From Pseudomonadota bacterium (GTDB lineage: Bacteria > Desulfobacterota > JAPLJL01): a stretch of 6,184 nt of DNA. Each line of letters opens with the position of its first letter. Position 1 is the stretch's first letter. The stretch spans positions 1 to 6,184 of the forward strand of contig JAPLJL010000336.1 in the NCBI GenBank assembly GCA_026388615.1, given 5' to 3'. Below the pieces are notes generated by a model. It saw only the letters and a list, made by a program, of their open reading frames with translations, ran no database searches and was not told the DNA's origin. Both the position numbers and the translations under genes were made by a program. This document shows, piece after piece, positions 1-6,081 of the stretch.

Positions 1-939
1 GATCCCAGAGGGCAGCAGGCTCTTTCCCTTTTCGCGGAGGGCGGCCTCGGCGCCCTCGTCCACCAGGAGGGTACCCGCCGGCTTCAGGTTGTAGGCGATC
101 CAGGACTTCCGGCCCTGCAGGCGCCGGGACTGGGGCGGGCAGAAAGTCCCCACCGTTTCCCCGGCCAGGACTTTTCGCAGGGTCCCGGGCTTCAAACCGT
201 TGGCAATCACTACCGGCACCCCGAAGCGGGTGGCCCGGGTCGCGGCCTCGATCTTGCTCTTGATCCCCCCGGTACCGAGGGGATTGGCCTTCCCCAGGCC
301 GGGGATCCTGACCTTATCCTCCCCTAGGAGGAGCACCGGGACCAGCCGGGCGTCCCGGTCCTGCCGGGGATCGGTGGAAAAAAGGCCGTCGATATCCGAG
401 AGGATAACCAGGAAGTCGGCCTTGACCAGGTTGGTCAGGTGGGCGGCGAGATTGTCGTTGTCCCCGAACTTGATTTCCTCCACCGCCACGGTGTCGTTCT
501 CGTTCACGATCGGAAGCACCTTGAGCCGGAGCAGGGTCTGCACCGCCGCCCGGGCGTTCAAAAACCGGGTCCGGTCGGCCAGGTCCGCGTGGGTCAGAAG
601 GATCTGGGCCACCCGGATCCGGTGGCGGGCGAAGGCCTCGATGTACAGATCCATCACCTGGACCTGCCCCACCGCCGCCGCCGCCTGTTTTTCCGGGATG
701 GTGCGGGGGCGCCCCTTGAGTTTCAGCTTCCCGGTCCCGGAAGCGATGGCCCCCGAGGTAACCAGGACGACCTCCCGCCCAGATTTGCGGACCCGGGCGA
801 TATCGTCGGCCAGCCCGAAGACGATTTTCCGGTTCAGGTTCCGCGTCCCGGCGGTCAGGGCGCTCGAACCAATTTTTACCACCACCCGCCGGGATTTCCG
901 GACCAGGATTTTCCTCTCAGCCTCAATCTTTTCCATCAT
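1..939 (-). CDS. proB: Glutamate 5-kinase, C-terminus cut by window edge
   Basis: Glutamate 5-kinase phosphorylates L-glutamate with ATP to gamma-glutamyl phosphate, the first step of proline synthesis, in the cytoplasm. The frame is open for 313 codons from the ATG at 939 to the left edge with no interruption. The amino-acid-kinase fold is clear: VVVKIGSS (residues 19-26), TSGAIASG (61-68), the glutamate-binding NENDTV (146-151) with FGDND (158-162), SDIDGLFSTDP (181-191) and the nucleotide loop GTGGIKSK (222-229). From about residue 286 a PUA domain begins and is cut after SLLPSGI. Family members are usually about 370 residues, so roughly 60 are missing. Two adjacent ATG codons (939 and 936) could start it. 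No Shine-Dalgarno sequence is visible and the start lies inside the last codons of obg, so translational coupling is likely. Its expected partner proA is not in view. Confidence 0.96.
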   Translation of the reverse strand, partial: MMEKIEAERKILVRKSRRVVVKIGSSALTAGTRNLNRKIVFGLADDIARVRKSGREVVLVTSGAIASGTGKLKLKGRPRTIPEKQAAAAVGQVQVMDLYIEAFARHRIRVAQILLTHADLADRTRFLNARAAVQTLLRLKVLPIVNENDTVAVEEIKFGDNDNLAAHLTNLVKADFLVILSDIDGLFSTDPRQDRDARLVPVLLLGEDKVRIPGLGKANPLGTGGIKSKIEAATRATRFGVPVVIANGLKPGTLRKVLAGETVGTFCPPQSRRLQGRKSWIAYNLKPAGTLLVDEGAEAALREKGKSLLPSGI

Positions 940-1936
940 CTGATTTTTTTTGTACCATTCCTAAAAGATAATCGGCCACCTCCCGGATGCCTTCCCCGGT
1001 CAGGGCCGAAATCGGAAAGGTTCTGACTTTTTTTCTTTTCAAGGCTTTCTCCACCGCGGCCTGTTTTTCCCGGCCCTCCTGGAGGTCAACCTTGTTCAAG
1101 ACCACGATCCGGGGTTTTTCCGGGAGGCCCTGGCCAAAAGCGGTAATTTCCCCGAGCAGCACCCGGTAATCATCCTTCGGATCCGGCCGGGAAAGGTCCA
1201 GGATCAGGAGGAGGATGCGGGTCCGCTCGAGGTGTTTCAAGAATTGGATTCCCAGTCCCTGGCCCCGGTGCGCCCCTTCAATCAGACCGGGGATGTCCGC
1301 GATCACGTAGCTGACCAGGCGGTCCGGGGATTCGGCCACCCCCAGGTTGGGCGAAAGCGTGGTGAAGGGATAGTCGGCGATCTTGGGATGGGCGCTGGTC
1401 AGTTTCGAGATGAAGGTGGACTTGCCGGCGTTGGGCAAGCCCAGGAGTCCCACATCGGCCAGGAGCTTGAGCTCGAGGAAAAGGTTTTTCTCCTCGCCGG
1501 GAACGCCGGTCTCCGCCCGGCGGGGCGCCTGGTCGGTGGAAGTGGCGAAGTGGGAGTTGCCGCGTCCGCCCTTTCCGCCCCAGACGGCTACATACCGGTC
1601 GCCCGGACGGTCAAGGTCGCGGAGGAGGTCGCCGGTCTCGGCATCCCGAACGACCGTCCCGGCCGGGACCGGGATCACCACATCCTGGCCATTCCGCCCG
1701 GCCAGTTTTTTGCCTTTTCCCGGGATTCCTGACTGTGCTTTGAATTGTTGACGGAAGTGAAAATCGGAGAGGCTGGAGACCTGGCGATCGGCCTGGATGA
1801 TTATATCTCCCCCTTTTCCACCGTCCCCGCCATCCGGCCCGCCGCGGGGAACGAATTTCTCTCGGCGAAAGCTGACGCAGCCATTTCCGCCCGAGCCAGA
1901 AATGACCCGGATCCTGGCTTCGTCAATAAATCTCAC
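923..1936 (-). CDS. obg: Obg/CgtA family ribosome-assembly GTPase
   Basis: Obg is an essential GTPase that binds the 50S ribosomal subunit during its maturation and links growth to nucleotide status. The 337-residue product has the glycine-rich Obg fold at about residues 1-158 (GSGGNG at 14-19, GGPDGGDGGKGG at 32-43) and a G domain with every motif: P-loop GLPNAGKST (166-174), switch threonines in DYPFTTLSPNLG (188-199), DIPG (214-217), NKVD (281-284) and SALTGEG (310-316). It stops soon after the G domain, so it lacks the C-terminal extensions (OCT domain or acidic tail) of some relatives. The start is a GTG at 1936-1934 sharing four bases (GTGA) with the rpmA stop; no good Shine-Dalgarno precedes it, which points to coupling with rpmA. 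Its last 17 bases overlap proB. Confidence 0.97.
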   Translation of the reverse strand: MRFIDEARIRVISGSGGNGCVSFRREKFVPRGGPDGGDGGKGGDIIIQADRQVSSLSDFHFRQQFKAQSGIPGKGKKLAGRNGQDVVIPVPAGTVVRDAETGDLLRDLDRPGDRYVAVWGGKGGRGNSHFATSTDQAPRRAETGVPGEEKNLFLELKLLADVGLLGLPNAGKSTFISKLTSAHPKIADYPFTTLSPNLGVAESPDRLVSYVIADIPGLIEGAHRGQGLGIQFLKHLERTRILLLILDLSRPDPKDDYRVLLGEITAFGQGLPEKPRIVVLNKVDLQEGREKQAAVEKALKRKKVRTFPISALTGEGIREVADYLLGMVQKKSDDGKD

Positions 1937-2193
1937 CCGCCGGCTTCGGGGATAATGCTGACCCGCGTTCGACCGCTGCTCTTCCGATACAGCACCCGAC
2001 CGGGGATGCGGGCAAAGAGGGTGTAATCGCTGCCCATCCCGACGTTCAGGCCCGGATGAATCCGGGTGCCGACCTGGCGGACCAGGATCGAGCCGGCGGT
2101 AACCACCTGGCTCCCGTATACTTTCACGCCCCGGTGCTGCCCGTGGCTGTCGCGCCCGTTGTGACTGGAACCCTGTCCTTTTTTATGAGCCAT
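1933..2193 (-). CDS. rpmA: 50S ribosomal protein bL27
   Basis: bL27 is a large-subunit protein whose N-terminus reaches the peptidyl-transferase centre. The 86-residue product begins MAHKKGQGSSHNGRDS, the family hallmark, followed by GVKVYGSQVVTAGSILVRQVGT (22-43), HPGLNVGMGSDYTLFA (46-61) and a basic C-terminal strand; length is normal. The protein begins directly at the AHKKG segment, without the cleaved N-terminal extension found in Firmicutes bL27. The ATG at 2193 is preceded by a near-perfect Shine-Dalgarno sequence. It sits between rplU (153-bp gap) and obg (4-bp overlap), the usual ribosomal-GTPase cluster. The upstream gap with its hairpins could tune its expression relative to rplU, but this is inference. 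Confidence 0.97.
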   Translation of the reverse strand: MAHKKGQGSSHNGRDSHGQHRGVKVYGSQVVTAGSILVRQVGTRIHPGLNVGMGSDYTLFARIPGRVLYRKSSGRTRVSIIPEAGG

Positions 2194-2196
2194 AAA

Positions 2197-2204
2197 TCAC
2201 CTCC
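2197..2204 (-). promoter_or_regulatory. Strong ribosome-binding site of rpmA
   Basis: On the minus strand GGAGGTGA lies three bases before the ATG at 2193 and matches the 16S rRNA 3' end across eight bases. It is the best Shine-Dalgarno in the window. By contrast the downstream obg and proB starts have none, which fits them being translated by coupling from rpmA. Confidence 0.8.
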
Positions 2205-2217
2205 CGAGCTCTGCGAG

Positions 2218-2249
2218 GCCCGCCGAAGCCAACCTTGGCGAAGGCGGGC
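2218..2249 (-). repeat. GC-rich palindromic hairpin ahead of rpmA
   Basis: GCCCGCC (2218-2224) pairs with GGCGGGC (2243-2249), and GCCAA (2228-2232) pairs with TTGGC (2235-2239). The two stems are separated by a symmetric three-base internal loop, GAA opposite GAA on the plus strand (TTC opposite TTC on the transcribed strand), with CC at the tip. It lies just upstream of the rpmA ribosome-binding site. No U-run follows, so it is not a standard intrinsic terminator. It may be a dispersed palindromic element or an mRNA-stabilising or processing structure. Similar CCGCCGAAGC...GCGAAGGCGG palindromes are familiar to me from genomes of uncultivated bacteria, but I cannot verify copy number here. 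Confidence 0.65.
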
Positions 2250-2298
2250 TGATCACGCATAAAAATCCCATTACCAAATCCCAATTACCAAATAAATC

Positions 2299-2348
2299 CG
2301 AATGACAATTAAATCGTCAATCGTCATTCGACAATCGTCAATTAAATC
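2299..2348. repeat. Short direct and inverted repeats after rplU
   Basis: This AT-rich patch directly after the rplU stop contains a perfect 8-bp inverted repeat, CGAATGAC (2299-2306) and GTCATTCG (2323-2330), with a 16-base loop. It also has three copies of AATCGTCA (2312-2319, 2319-2326, 2333-2340) and two copies of CAATTAAATC (2306-2315, 2339-2348). The last copy overlaps the rplU stop codon. The inverted repeat could form a hairpin in the rplU transcript, but with no U-run it is a weak terminator candidate. Confidence 0.6.
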
Positions 2349-2661
2349 AGCCGGCCTTGATCGACTCGATCTTGACCCGGGTGAAAAGCTGGCGGTGGCC
2401 CCACCTTTTCTGTTCGCTCTTCCGCTTCTTGAATTTCCCCGCCTTGATCTTCCGGGCCTTGCCCTGCTCGATAATGGTCCCGGAGACCGAAGCCCCCTTG
2501 ACCACCGGCTTGCCGATTTTAACCTTACCGTCTTCCTGGATGAGGAGAACGTCTTCGAGTTTCACTTTGCTCCCCTTGTCGCCGGGGATCTTCTCGATTC
2601 GGAGCGACTCCCCTTCGGAAACCCGGTACTGTTTCCCTCCGGTTCTGATAACTGCGTACAT
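2347..2661 (-). CDS. rplU: 50S ribosomal protein bL21
   Basis: bL21 is a 23S rRNA-binding protein of the large ribosomal subunit. The 104-residue product starts MYAVIRTGGKQYRVSEGE, typical of the family, and ends with the L21 signature: a lysine-rich stretch KIKAGKFKKRK (71-81) and then WGHRQLFTRVKIESI (87-101). Length is normal. The ATG at 2661 has an AGGAG Shine-Dalgarno (2674-2670) eight bases upstream. It is the first gene of the rplU-rpmA-obg-proB cluster, with a candidate promoter immediately upstream and the unrelated regulator gene 114 bp further upstream on the same strand. Confidence 0.97.
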   Translation of the reverse strand: MYAVIRTGGKQYRVSEGESLRIEKIPGDKGSKVKLEDVLLIQEDGKVKIGKPVVKGASVSGTIIEQGKARKIKAGKFKKRKSEQKRWGHRQLFTRVKIESIKAG

Positions 2662-2695
2662 TTTCTCTTCTCCTAACTTTAGAATATCCTAACGA

Positions 2696-2723
2696 AAAAT
2701 AACAAGAATTCCAAGCCTGTCAA
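2696..2723 (-). promoter_or_regulatory. Sigma-70-type promoter of the rplU operon
   Basis: On the minus strand a perfect TTGACA (2723-2718) is followed after 16 bases by TATTTT (2701-2696). The latter is preceded by TG one base earlier, an extended -10 arrangement. Transcription would start near 2689, giving a leader of about 28 nt that carries the rplU Shine-Dalgarno. The leader is too short for elaborate autoregulatory structure. This separates the ribosomal operon from the two-component genes. The -10 hexamer is imperfect. Confidence 0.6.
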
Positions 2724-2775
2724 GGTATTAGCGCCGAAAATCCCATCGCGAAGAGGAAAACCGGACCGGTAACGC

Positions 2776-4170
2776 TTATTCTAATTCAATCCGGTAGATC
2801 TTCATTTTATAATAAAGCGTTCCCGGTTTGATCCCGAGAATCCGGGCGGCCTCGGCCTTGTTGCCCTCCGCCCGGGCCAGGGCTTTTTCGATCAGGTCTT
2901 TCTCCAGGGCCTCGACCGAGGCGTCCAGGGGCTTCCCTTCCCCCGCCGCCGCTTCCGCCGGCCGAGCCGGCGCGGCCGGACCGATGAAAACCCAGGCGGG
3001 CAGGTCCTCGACCCGGATGACCGGGCCGGGGGCCAGGACCATGGCCTGTTCCACCACGTTTTCCAGTTCGCGGATATTCCCGGGCCAGGGGTAATCCACC
3101 AGAACCTGGAGCGCCTCCGGGTTGAATCCCTGGATTTCTTTCCGGGTCCGCACCTTGAGCTTCTTTCCGAAGTGCTCCACCAGCAGGGGAATGTCTTCTT
3201 TCCGGTCCCGCAGCGCGGGGAGGGAGATCCCGATCACGTTCAGCCGGTAGAAAAGATCCTCCCGGAATTTTCCCTTCCGGATTTCCTCCCGGAGATCCCG
3301 GTGGGTGGCGCTCAAGACCCGGAGGTCCACCCGGATGGTCTCCACTCCGCCCACCCGTTCGAACTCCCGTTCCTGGAGCACCCGGAGCAGCTTGACCTGC
3401 GCGACCGGGGAAAGCTCCCCGATCTCGTCGAGAAAAATCGTTCCGCCGTCGGCCAGCTCAAAGCGGCCGGGTTTGCGGTTGCCCGCCCCGGTGAAGGCCC
3501 CCTTCTCATCCCCGAACAGCTCGCTCTCGATCAGGGTCTCGGGATAAGCCCCGCAGTCAATCTTGATGAACGGCCCCTCGTTCCGGGGGCTCAAACGGTG
3601 AATTGCCCGGGCCAGCAGTTCCTTGCCGGTTCCACTCTCCCCGCTGATAATCACCGAAGAGTCCGTGGGGGCGATTTTCTGGAGGCGGGCGAAGACCTCC
3701 CGGATCTTCTGGGAGTTTCCCACAATCTCGTCCGGCCGGTAGCGCTCCCCCTCTTCCCCTTTCAGGTAAAGATTCTCCGCCTCCAGCCGCGCTTTTTCCT
3801 TTTCCAGCTCGGCCAGGCCGAGCGCCCGCTCGATCTTGACCTTCAATTCCGCCGGCGAGACCGGCTTGGTGACGAAATCAAACGCCCCCTCCCGCATTGC
3901 CTCCACCGCTCCCTCAATGGAACCGTAGGCGGTCACGATCATCACCGGCACCCCGGGCCGGTGCCGGTGGACCTCCTTCAACACCTGCATCCCGTCCAGG
4001 GCTCCCATCTTCAGGTCGGTGAGCACCAGGTCGAAATTCCCCGCGCGGAAGGAAGCGATCCCTTCCTTCCCTCCCGGGGCCGCGGTCACCCGGTGGCCCA
4101 TTCCGGCCGCCACCTCGGTCATTCCCTCTCGCATGGTCTGGTTGTCTTCAATAATCAGGATGTTAGCCAT
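2776..4170 (-). CDS. NtrC-family sigma-54-dependent response regulator
   Basis: This cytoplasmic transcription factor would be activated by phosphorylation and use ATP hydrolysis to open sigma-54 promoters. The 464-residue product has three domains. A receiver (1-120) carries acidic E8/D9, phospho-acceptor D52 in LTDLKM, T80 and K102. An AAA+ domain (about 148-380) has Walker A GESGTGKE (177-184), the sigma-54-contacting GAFTGA loop (224-229), Walker B GGTIFLDEI (242-250) and GNIRELEN (364-371). A Fis-type helix-turn-helix (about 421-462) contains NKAEAARILGIKPGTLYYKM. An Ala/Pro-rich linker (about 395-416) joins the last two. All core residues are intact; the residue before EKGAFTGA is Asp where His is common. 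The ATG at 4170 has an AGGA Shine-Dalgarno seven bases upstream, embedded in the AT-rich repeat. The partner is probably the upstream histidine kinase, and the likely target is the divergent sigma-54 promoter at 6052. Confidence 0.95.
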   Translation of the reverse strand: MANILIIEDNQTMREGMTEVAAGMGHRVTAAPGGKEGIASFRAGNFDLVLTDLKMGALDGMQVLKEVHRHRPGVPVMIVTAYGSIEGAVEAMREGAFDFVTKPVSPAELKVKIERALGLAELEKEKARLEAENLYLKGEEGERYRPDEIVGNSQKIREVFARLQKIAPTDSSVIISGESGTGKELLARAIHRLSPRNEGPFIKIDCGAYPETLIESELFGDEKGAFTGAGNRKPGRFELADGGTIFLDEIGELSPVAQVKLLRVLQEREFERVGGVETIRVDLRVLSATHRDLREEIRKGKFREDLFYRLNVIGISLPALRDRKEDIPLLVEHFGKKLKVRTRKEIQGFNPEALQVLVDYPWPGNIRELENVVEQAMVLAPGPVIRVEDLPAWVFIGPAAPARPAEAAAGEGKPLDASVEALEKDLIEKALARAEGNKAEAARILGIKPGTLYYKMKIYRIELE

Positions 4171-4450
4171 AGAAAATTCCTAATTTCTAATTGACCTAAT
4201 TTCTAATCAATGCCCAATGCTCTAAACCAGTTTTAAATAACTAATTCCTAATGACAAATTTCTAATCAATATCCAAAAGCAAAATGTCTAATGTCAATTT
4301 TCAATTAAGTGACGCTACCACTTCAACTGATTAAAAAATTAGCGGTTCTGTCACCAATTATTTTTTTGTGATCAATGTTTCTTTTCATTTCTTCATTAGT
4401 AATTGGTCATTGCCTTTTTATTAGTCATTTGACATTCGCCATTAGTCATT
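4171..4450. repeat. AT-rich degenerate repeat region between kinase and regulator
   Basis: This 280-bp spacer contrasts sharply with the GC-rich genes. The left part holds many CTAAT words, including an exact 14-bp direct repeat AATTTCTAATCAAT (4198-4211 and 4257-4270). The right part holds the opposite orientation, with ATTAGTCATT twice (4420-4429 and 4441-4450) and ATTAGTAATTGGTCATT (4394-4410). Between them is a less repetitive core (about 4308-4370) with interrupted complementary arms, including GTGAC (4309-4313) and GTCAC (4350-4354). No gene is visible. A weak promoter toward the regulator is possible: minus-strand TTGACA (4297-4292), 18 bases, then GATATT (4273-4268), though such words arise easily in this repeat. 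Confidence 0.7.
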
Positions 4451-5887
4451 CTACTTCATCACTTCCGGTATCCATACCTCGACCACTGTGCCCTCTCCCT
4501 CCCGGCTGATCACCTCGATCTTCCCGCCGTGTCCATCCACCACTTTTTTCGACAGGGCCAGCCCGATCCCCGACCCGCTCTCCCGGGTGGTAAAAAAAGG
4601 CTCGAAGAGATGAGGCCGGTCCGCTTCGGGAATCCCGATCCCCCGGTCCGCGATCGTAATCCGAAGCCAGTTTTTTTCCAGCTTAGCCTGGATCAGCACC
4701 TTTTCCCCTCTTTCGGAGGCGGAGACGGCGTTCTCGACCAGGTTGATCACCGCCCGCCGGAGCTTACCGGGATCGAAATTAAAACTCACCTCCTGATCCA
4801 CCTGCGTTTCCAGTTCCACCCCCCGTTCCCGGGCCCCGGGGCCCTGGATTTCCAGCACCTCCGCGAAAAACCGGGAAAGTTTTACCTCCTGCCGCCGCAG
4901 CTCTTCGGGTCGGGCGTAATCCAGAAACTCCTGCACCACCTTTTTCAGGTTGCCGATCTCCCTCCGGATTTTTTCCAGGTACTCCGCCTCCGGTTCCCGG
5001 GAGCCGAGCTTCTCCGATAAAAGCCCGGCAAACAGCTCCATCCCCCCGAGGGGATTCCGCACCTCGTGGGCTACCCCCCGGAGCATCAGGTTCAGGGTGC
5101 GGTCCCGCTCCCGCATCGAGCCCCGCATCTGCTCAAGCGTTGCCGCCAGGAATCCGATCTCCCCCTGCTCCCGGACCGCAATCGGGGAATCCAGGTCCCC
5201 GGCCTCGATCCGGCCGGCGCTCTCCACCAGCCGGCGGATAGGATTCACGATCCGCCGGGCCAGGAGGAGGCTGATCCCCGCGACGATGATCAGGCCTAAA
5301 AGCCCCCCGAAAAGGAGATCCCGGCGCAGGCGGGTCAGCCCCGCGAAAAACACCGCGCTGCCTTCCACGGCGACATAACCGATGATGTCTTCCCCTCCCG
5401 TCGGGGTTTTCATCAGGACCGGCGCGTACGCTTCCTTATATAGCCGGCGGTCCGGGCCGGAAAACAGGATGGAAACCTGCCCCCGGGCCGGGGCAATCCG
5501 GCCGAGCACCTCCCGATCCAGCTCAAACCGGGAAAAAGGATCCCCGATCCGGGAACTTCCGGTATCCGCCACGATCTTTCCCTTCCGGTCTAAAAGCGCG
5601 ATCCGCTCCACCCCGTTCAGTTCCTTGACCTTCCGGCAGAAACCTCCCAGGCGCTGGTAAACCTGGCTCTTCTCATCACCCGGGGAAAGGATCAGAAAGG
5701 ATTCCGGATCGGTTCCCAGGGCCACCGCTCCGGCCACCGAAAGGAGCCGCTGGGAGAACTCCTGATCCAGGCTCAACTTGGTGCGGTAATAAGCGAAAAA
5801 GGAAAGCCCCCCAAGCAGTAACCCGATCGGGATCAGGTAAGCCAGAAGCATCTGGTTCCGAATTCGTCCCTTGACCGATGAAATCAT
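4451..5887 (-). CDS. Membrane sensor histidine kinase, NtrC-regulator partner
   Basis: This two-component sensor would autophosphorylate on histidine and pass the phosphate to the NtrC-type regulator encoded downstream. The 478-residue product has transmembrane helix 1 (about 13-34), an extracytoplasmic sensor of about 150 residues (35-188), transmembrane helix 2 (about 190-209), a HAMP linker (about 210-262) and a kinase core. The core has the H-box GVAHEVRNPL with H274, N-box NLVENAVSA (382-390), G1 DRGIGIP (414-420), F-box FEPFFTT (428-434) and G2 GSGIGLALSK (438-447), so it looks active. The sensor stretch IALLDRKGKIVADTG (96-110), with GYVAVEGS near the membrane, resembles a Cache/PDC-like fold; its ligand is unknown. 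The ATG at 5887 is the only usual start between the upstream stop and the first membrane helix, apart from Met13. Its AAGGA is only one base away, an unusually tight spacing. Confidence 0.93.
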   Translation of the reverse strand: MISSVKGRIRNQMLLAYLIPIGLLLGGLSFFAYYRTKLSLDQEFSQRLLSVAGAVALGTDPESFLILSPGDEKSQVYQRLGGFCRKVKELNGVERIALLDRKGKIVADTGSSRIGDPFSRFELDREVLGRIAPARGQVSILFSGPDRRLYKEAYAPVLMKTPTGGEDIIGYVAVEGSAVFFAGLTRLRRDLLFGGLLGLIIVAGISLLLARRIVNPIRRLVESAGRIEAGDLDSPIAVREQGEIGFLAATLEQMRGSMRERDRTLNLMLRGVAHEVRNPLGGMELFAGLLSEKLGSREPEAEYLEKIRREIGNLKKVVQEFLDYARPEELRRQEVKLSRFFAEVLEIQGPGARERGVELETQVDQEVSFNFDPGKLRRAVINLVENAVSASERGEKVLIQAKLEKNWLRITIADRGIGIPEADRPHLFEPFFTTRESGSGIGLALSKKVVDGHGGKIEVISREGEGTVVEVWIPEVMK

Positions 5888-5973
5888 ATCCTTAAAAAAT
5901 TGAGGGTTGAAAATTCTTGTGGGGAAAAGAAAATCCCTGGCCCTTCATTAATAAATGATTATAATTACCATTA

Positions 5974-6038
5974 CCGGGAAATTTTATATGATTTTGCACC
6001 ATATTTCGACAAAAACTTTCTTTTCGGATATTTCCCGG
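5974..6038. promoter_or_regulatory. Widely spaced 9-bp inverted repeat, candidate regulator sites
   Basis: CCGGGAAAT (5974-5982) and ATTTCCCGG (6030-6038) are perfect reverse complements separated by 47 bp, in a region without genes. The pair brackets the candidate kinase promoter. The right copy ends 13 bp before the sigma-54 promoter and the left copy lies about 70-80 bp upstream of it. They may be sites for the NtrC-family regulator or another protein, possibly looping DNA. Binding is inferred only from position and symmetry. Confidence 0.45.
5983..6012 (-). promoter_or_regulatory. Candidate sigma-70-type promoter of the histidine kinase
   Basis: On the minus strand TTGTCG (6012-6007) and TATAAA (5988-5983) are 18 bases apart. 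Transcription would start near 5976 and leave a leader of about 90 nt before the kinase ATG. A perfect TATAAT (5963-5958) lies further downstream but has no matching -35 box. The candidate lies wholly inside the 9-bp inverted repeat, so a protein bound there could control kinase expression. In AT-rich DNA such matches are common, so confidence is low. Confidence 0.35.
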
Positions 6039-6051
6039 CACCTGCAGATTA

Positions 6052-6067
6052 TGGCACTTTTCTTGCA
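6052..6067 (+). promoter_or_regulatory. Sigma-54 (-24/-12) promoter of exported-protein gene
   Basis: TGGCAC (6052-6057), five bases, then TTGCA (6063-6067) matches the sigma-54 consensus. The invariant GG (6053-6054) and GC (6065-6066) are separated by the required 10 bases. Taking GC as -13/-12, transcription starts near 6078. Sigma-54 promoters need an activator of the NtrC class, and such an activator is encoded nearby at 2776-4170 with its kinase divergently transcribed from this promoter. Confidence 0.82.
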
Positions 6068-6081
6068 TGTTATTTAATTTT

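Noticed and set aside
2760..2770. Palindrome ACCGG-A-CCGGT just after the regulator stop, considered as a terminator
   Set aside because: A one-base loop cannot form that hairpin, and no convincing stem plus U-run is present. No terminator could be supported here.
3172..4194. Long plus-strand frame of 340 codons opposite the regulator
   Set aside because: It is the antisense shadow of a clearly conserved NtrC-family gene in GC-rich DNA, and its His/Pro/Leu-rich translation is typical of such shadows.
4171..4450. CRISPR-like array
   Set aside because: The repeats are short, degenerate, irregularly spaced and change orientation; there are no uniform spacers.
5945..5958. Small palindrome TCATT-AATA-AATGA in the kinase leader
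   Set aside because: Five AT-rich base pairs are easily expected by chance in this AT-rich stretch.
5888..6081. A second sigma-54 promoter on the minus strand for kinase autoregulation
   Set aside because: No GG-N10-GC element with adequate flanking match was found reading leftwards; only sigma-70-type candidates are present.
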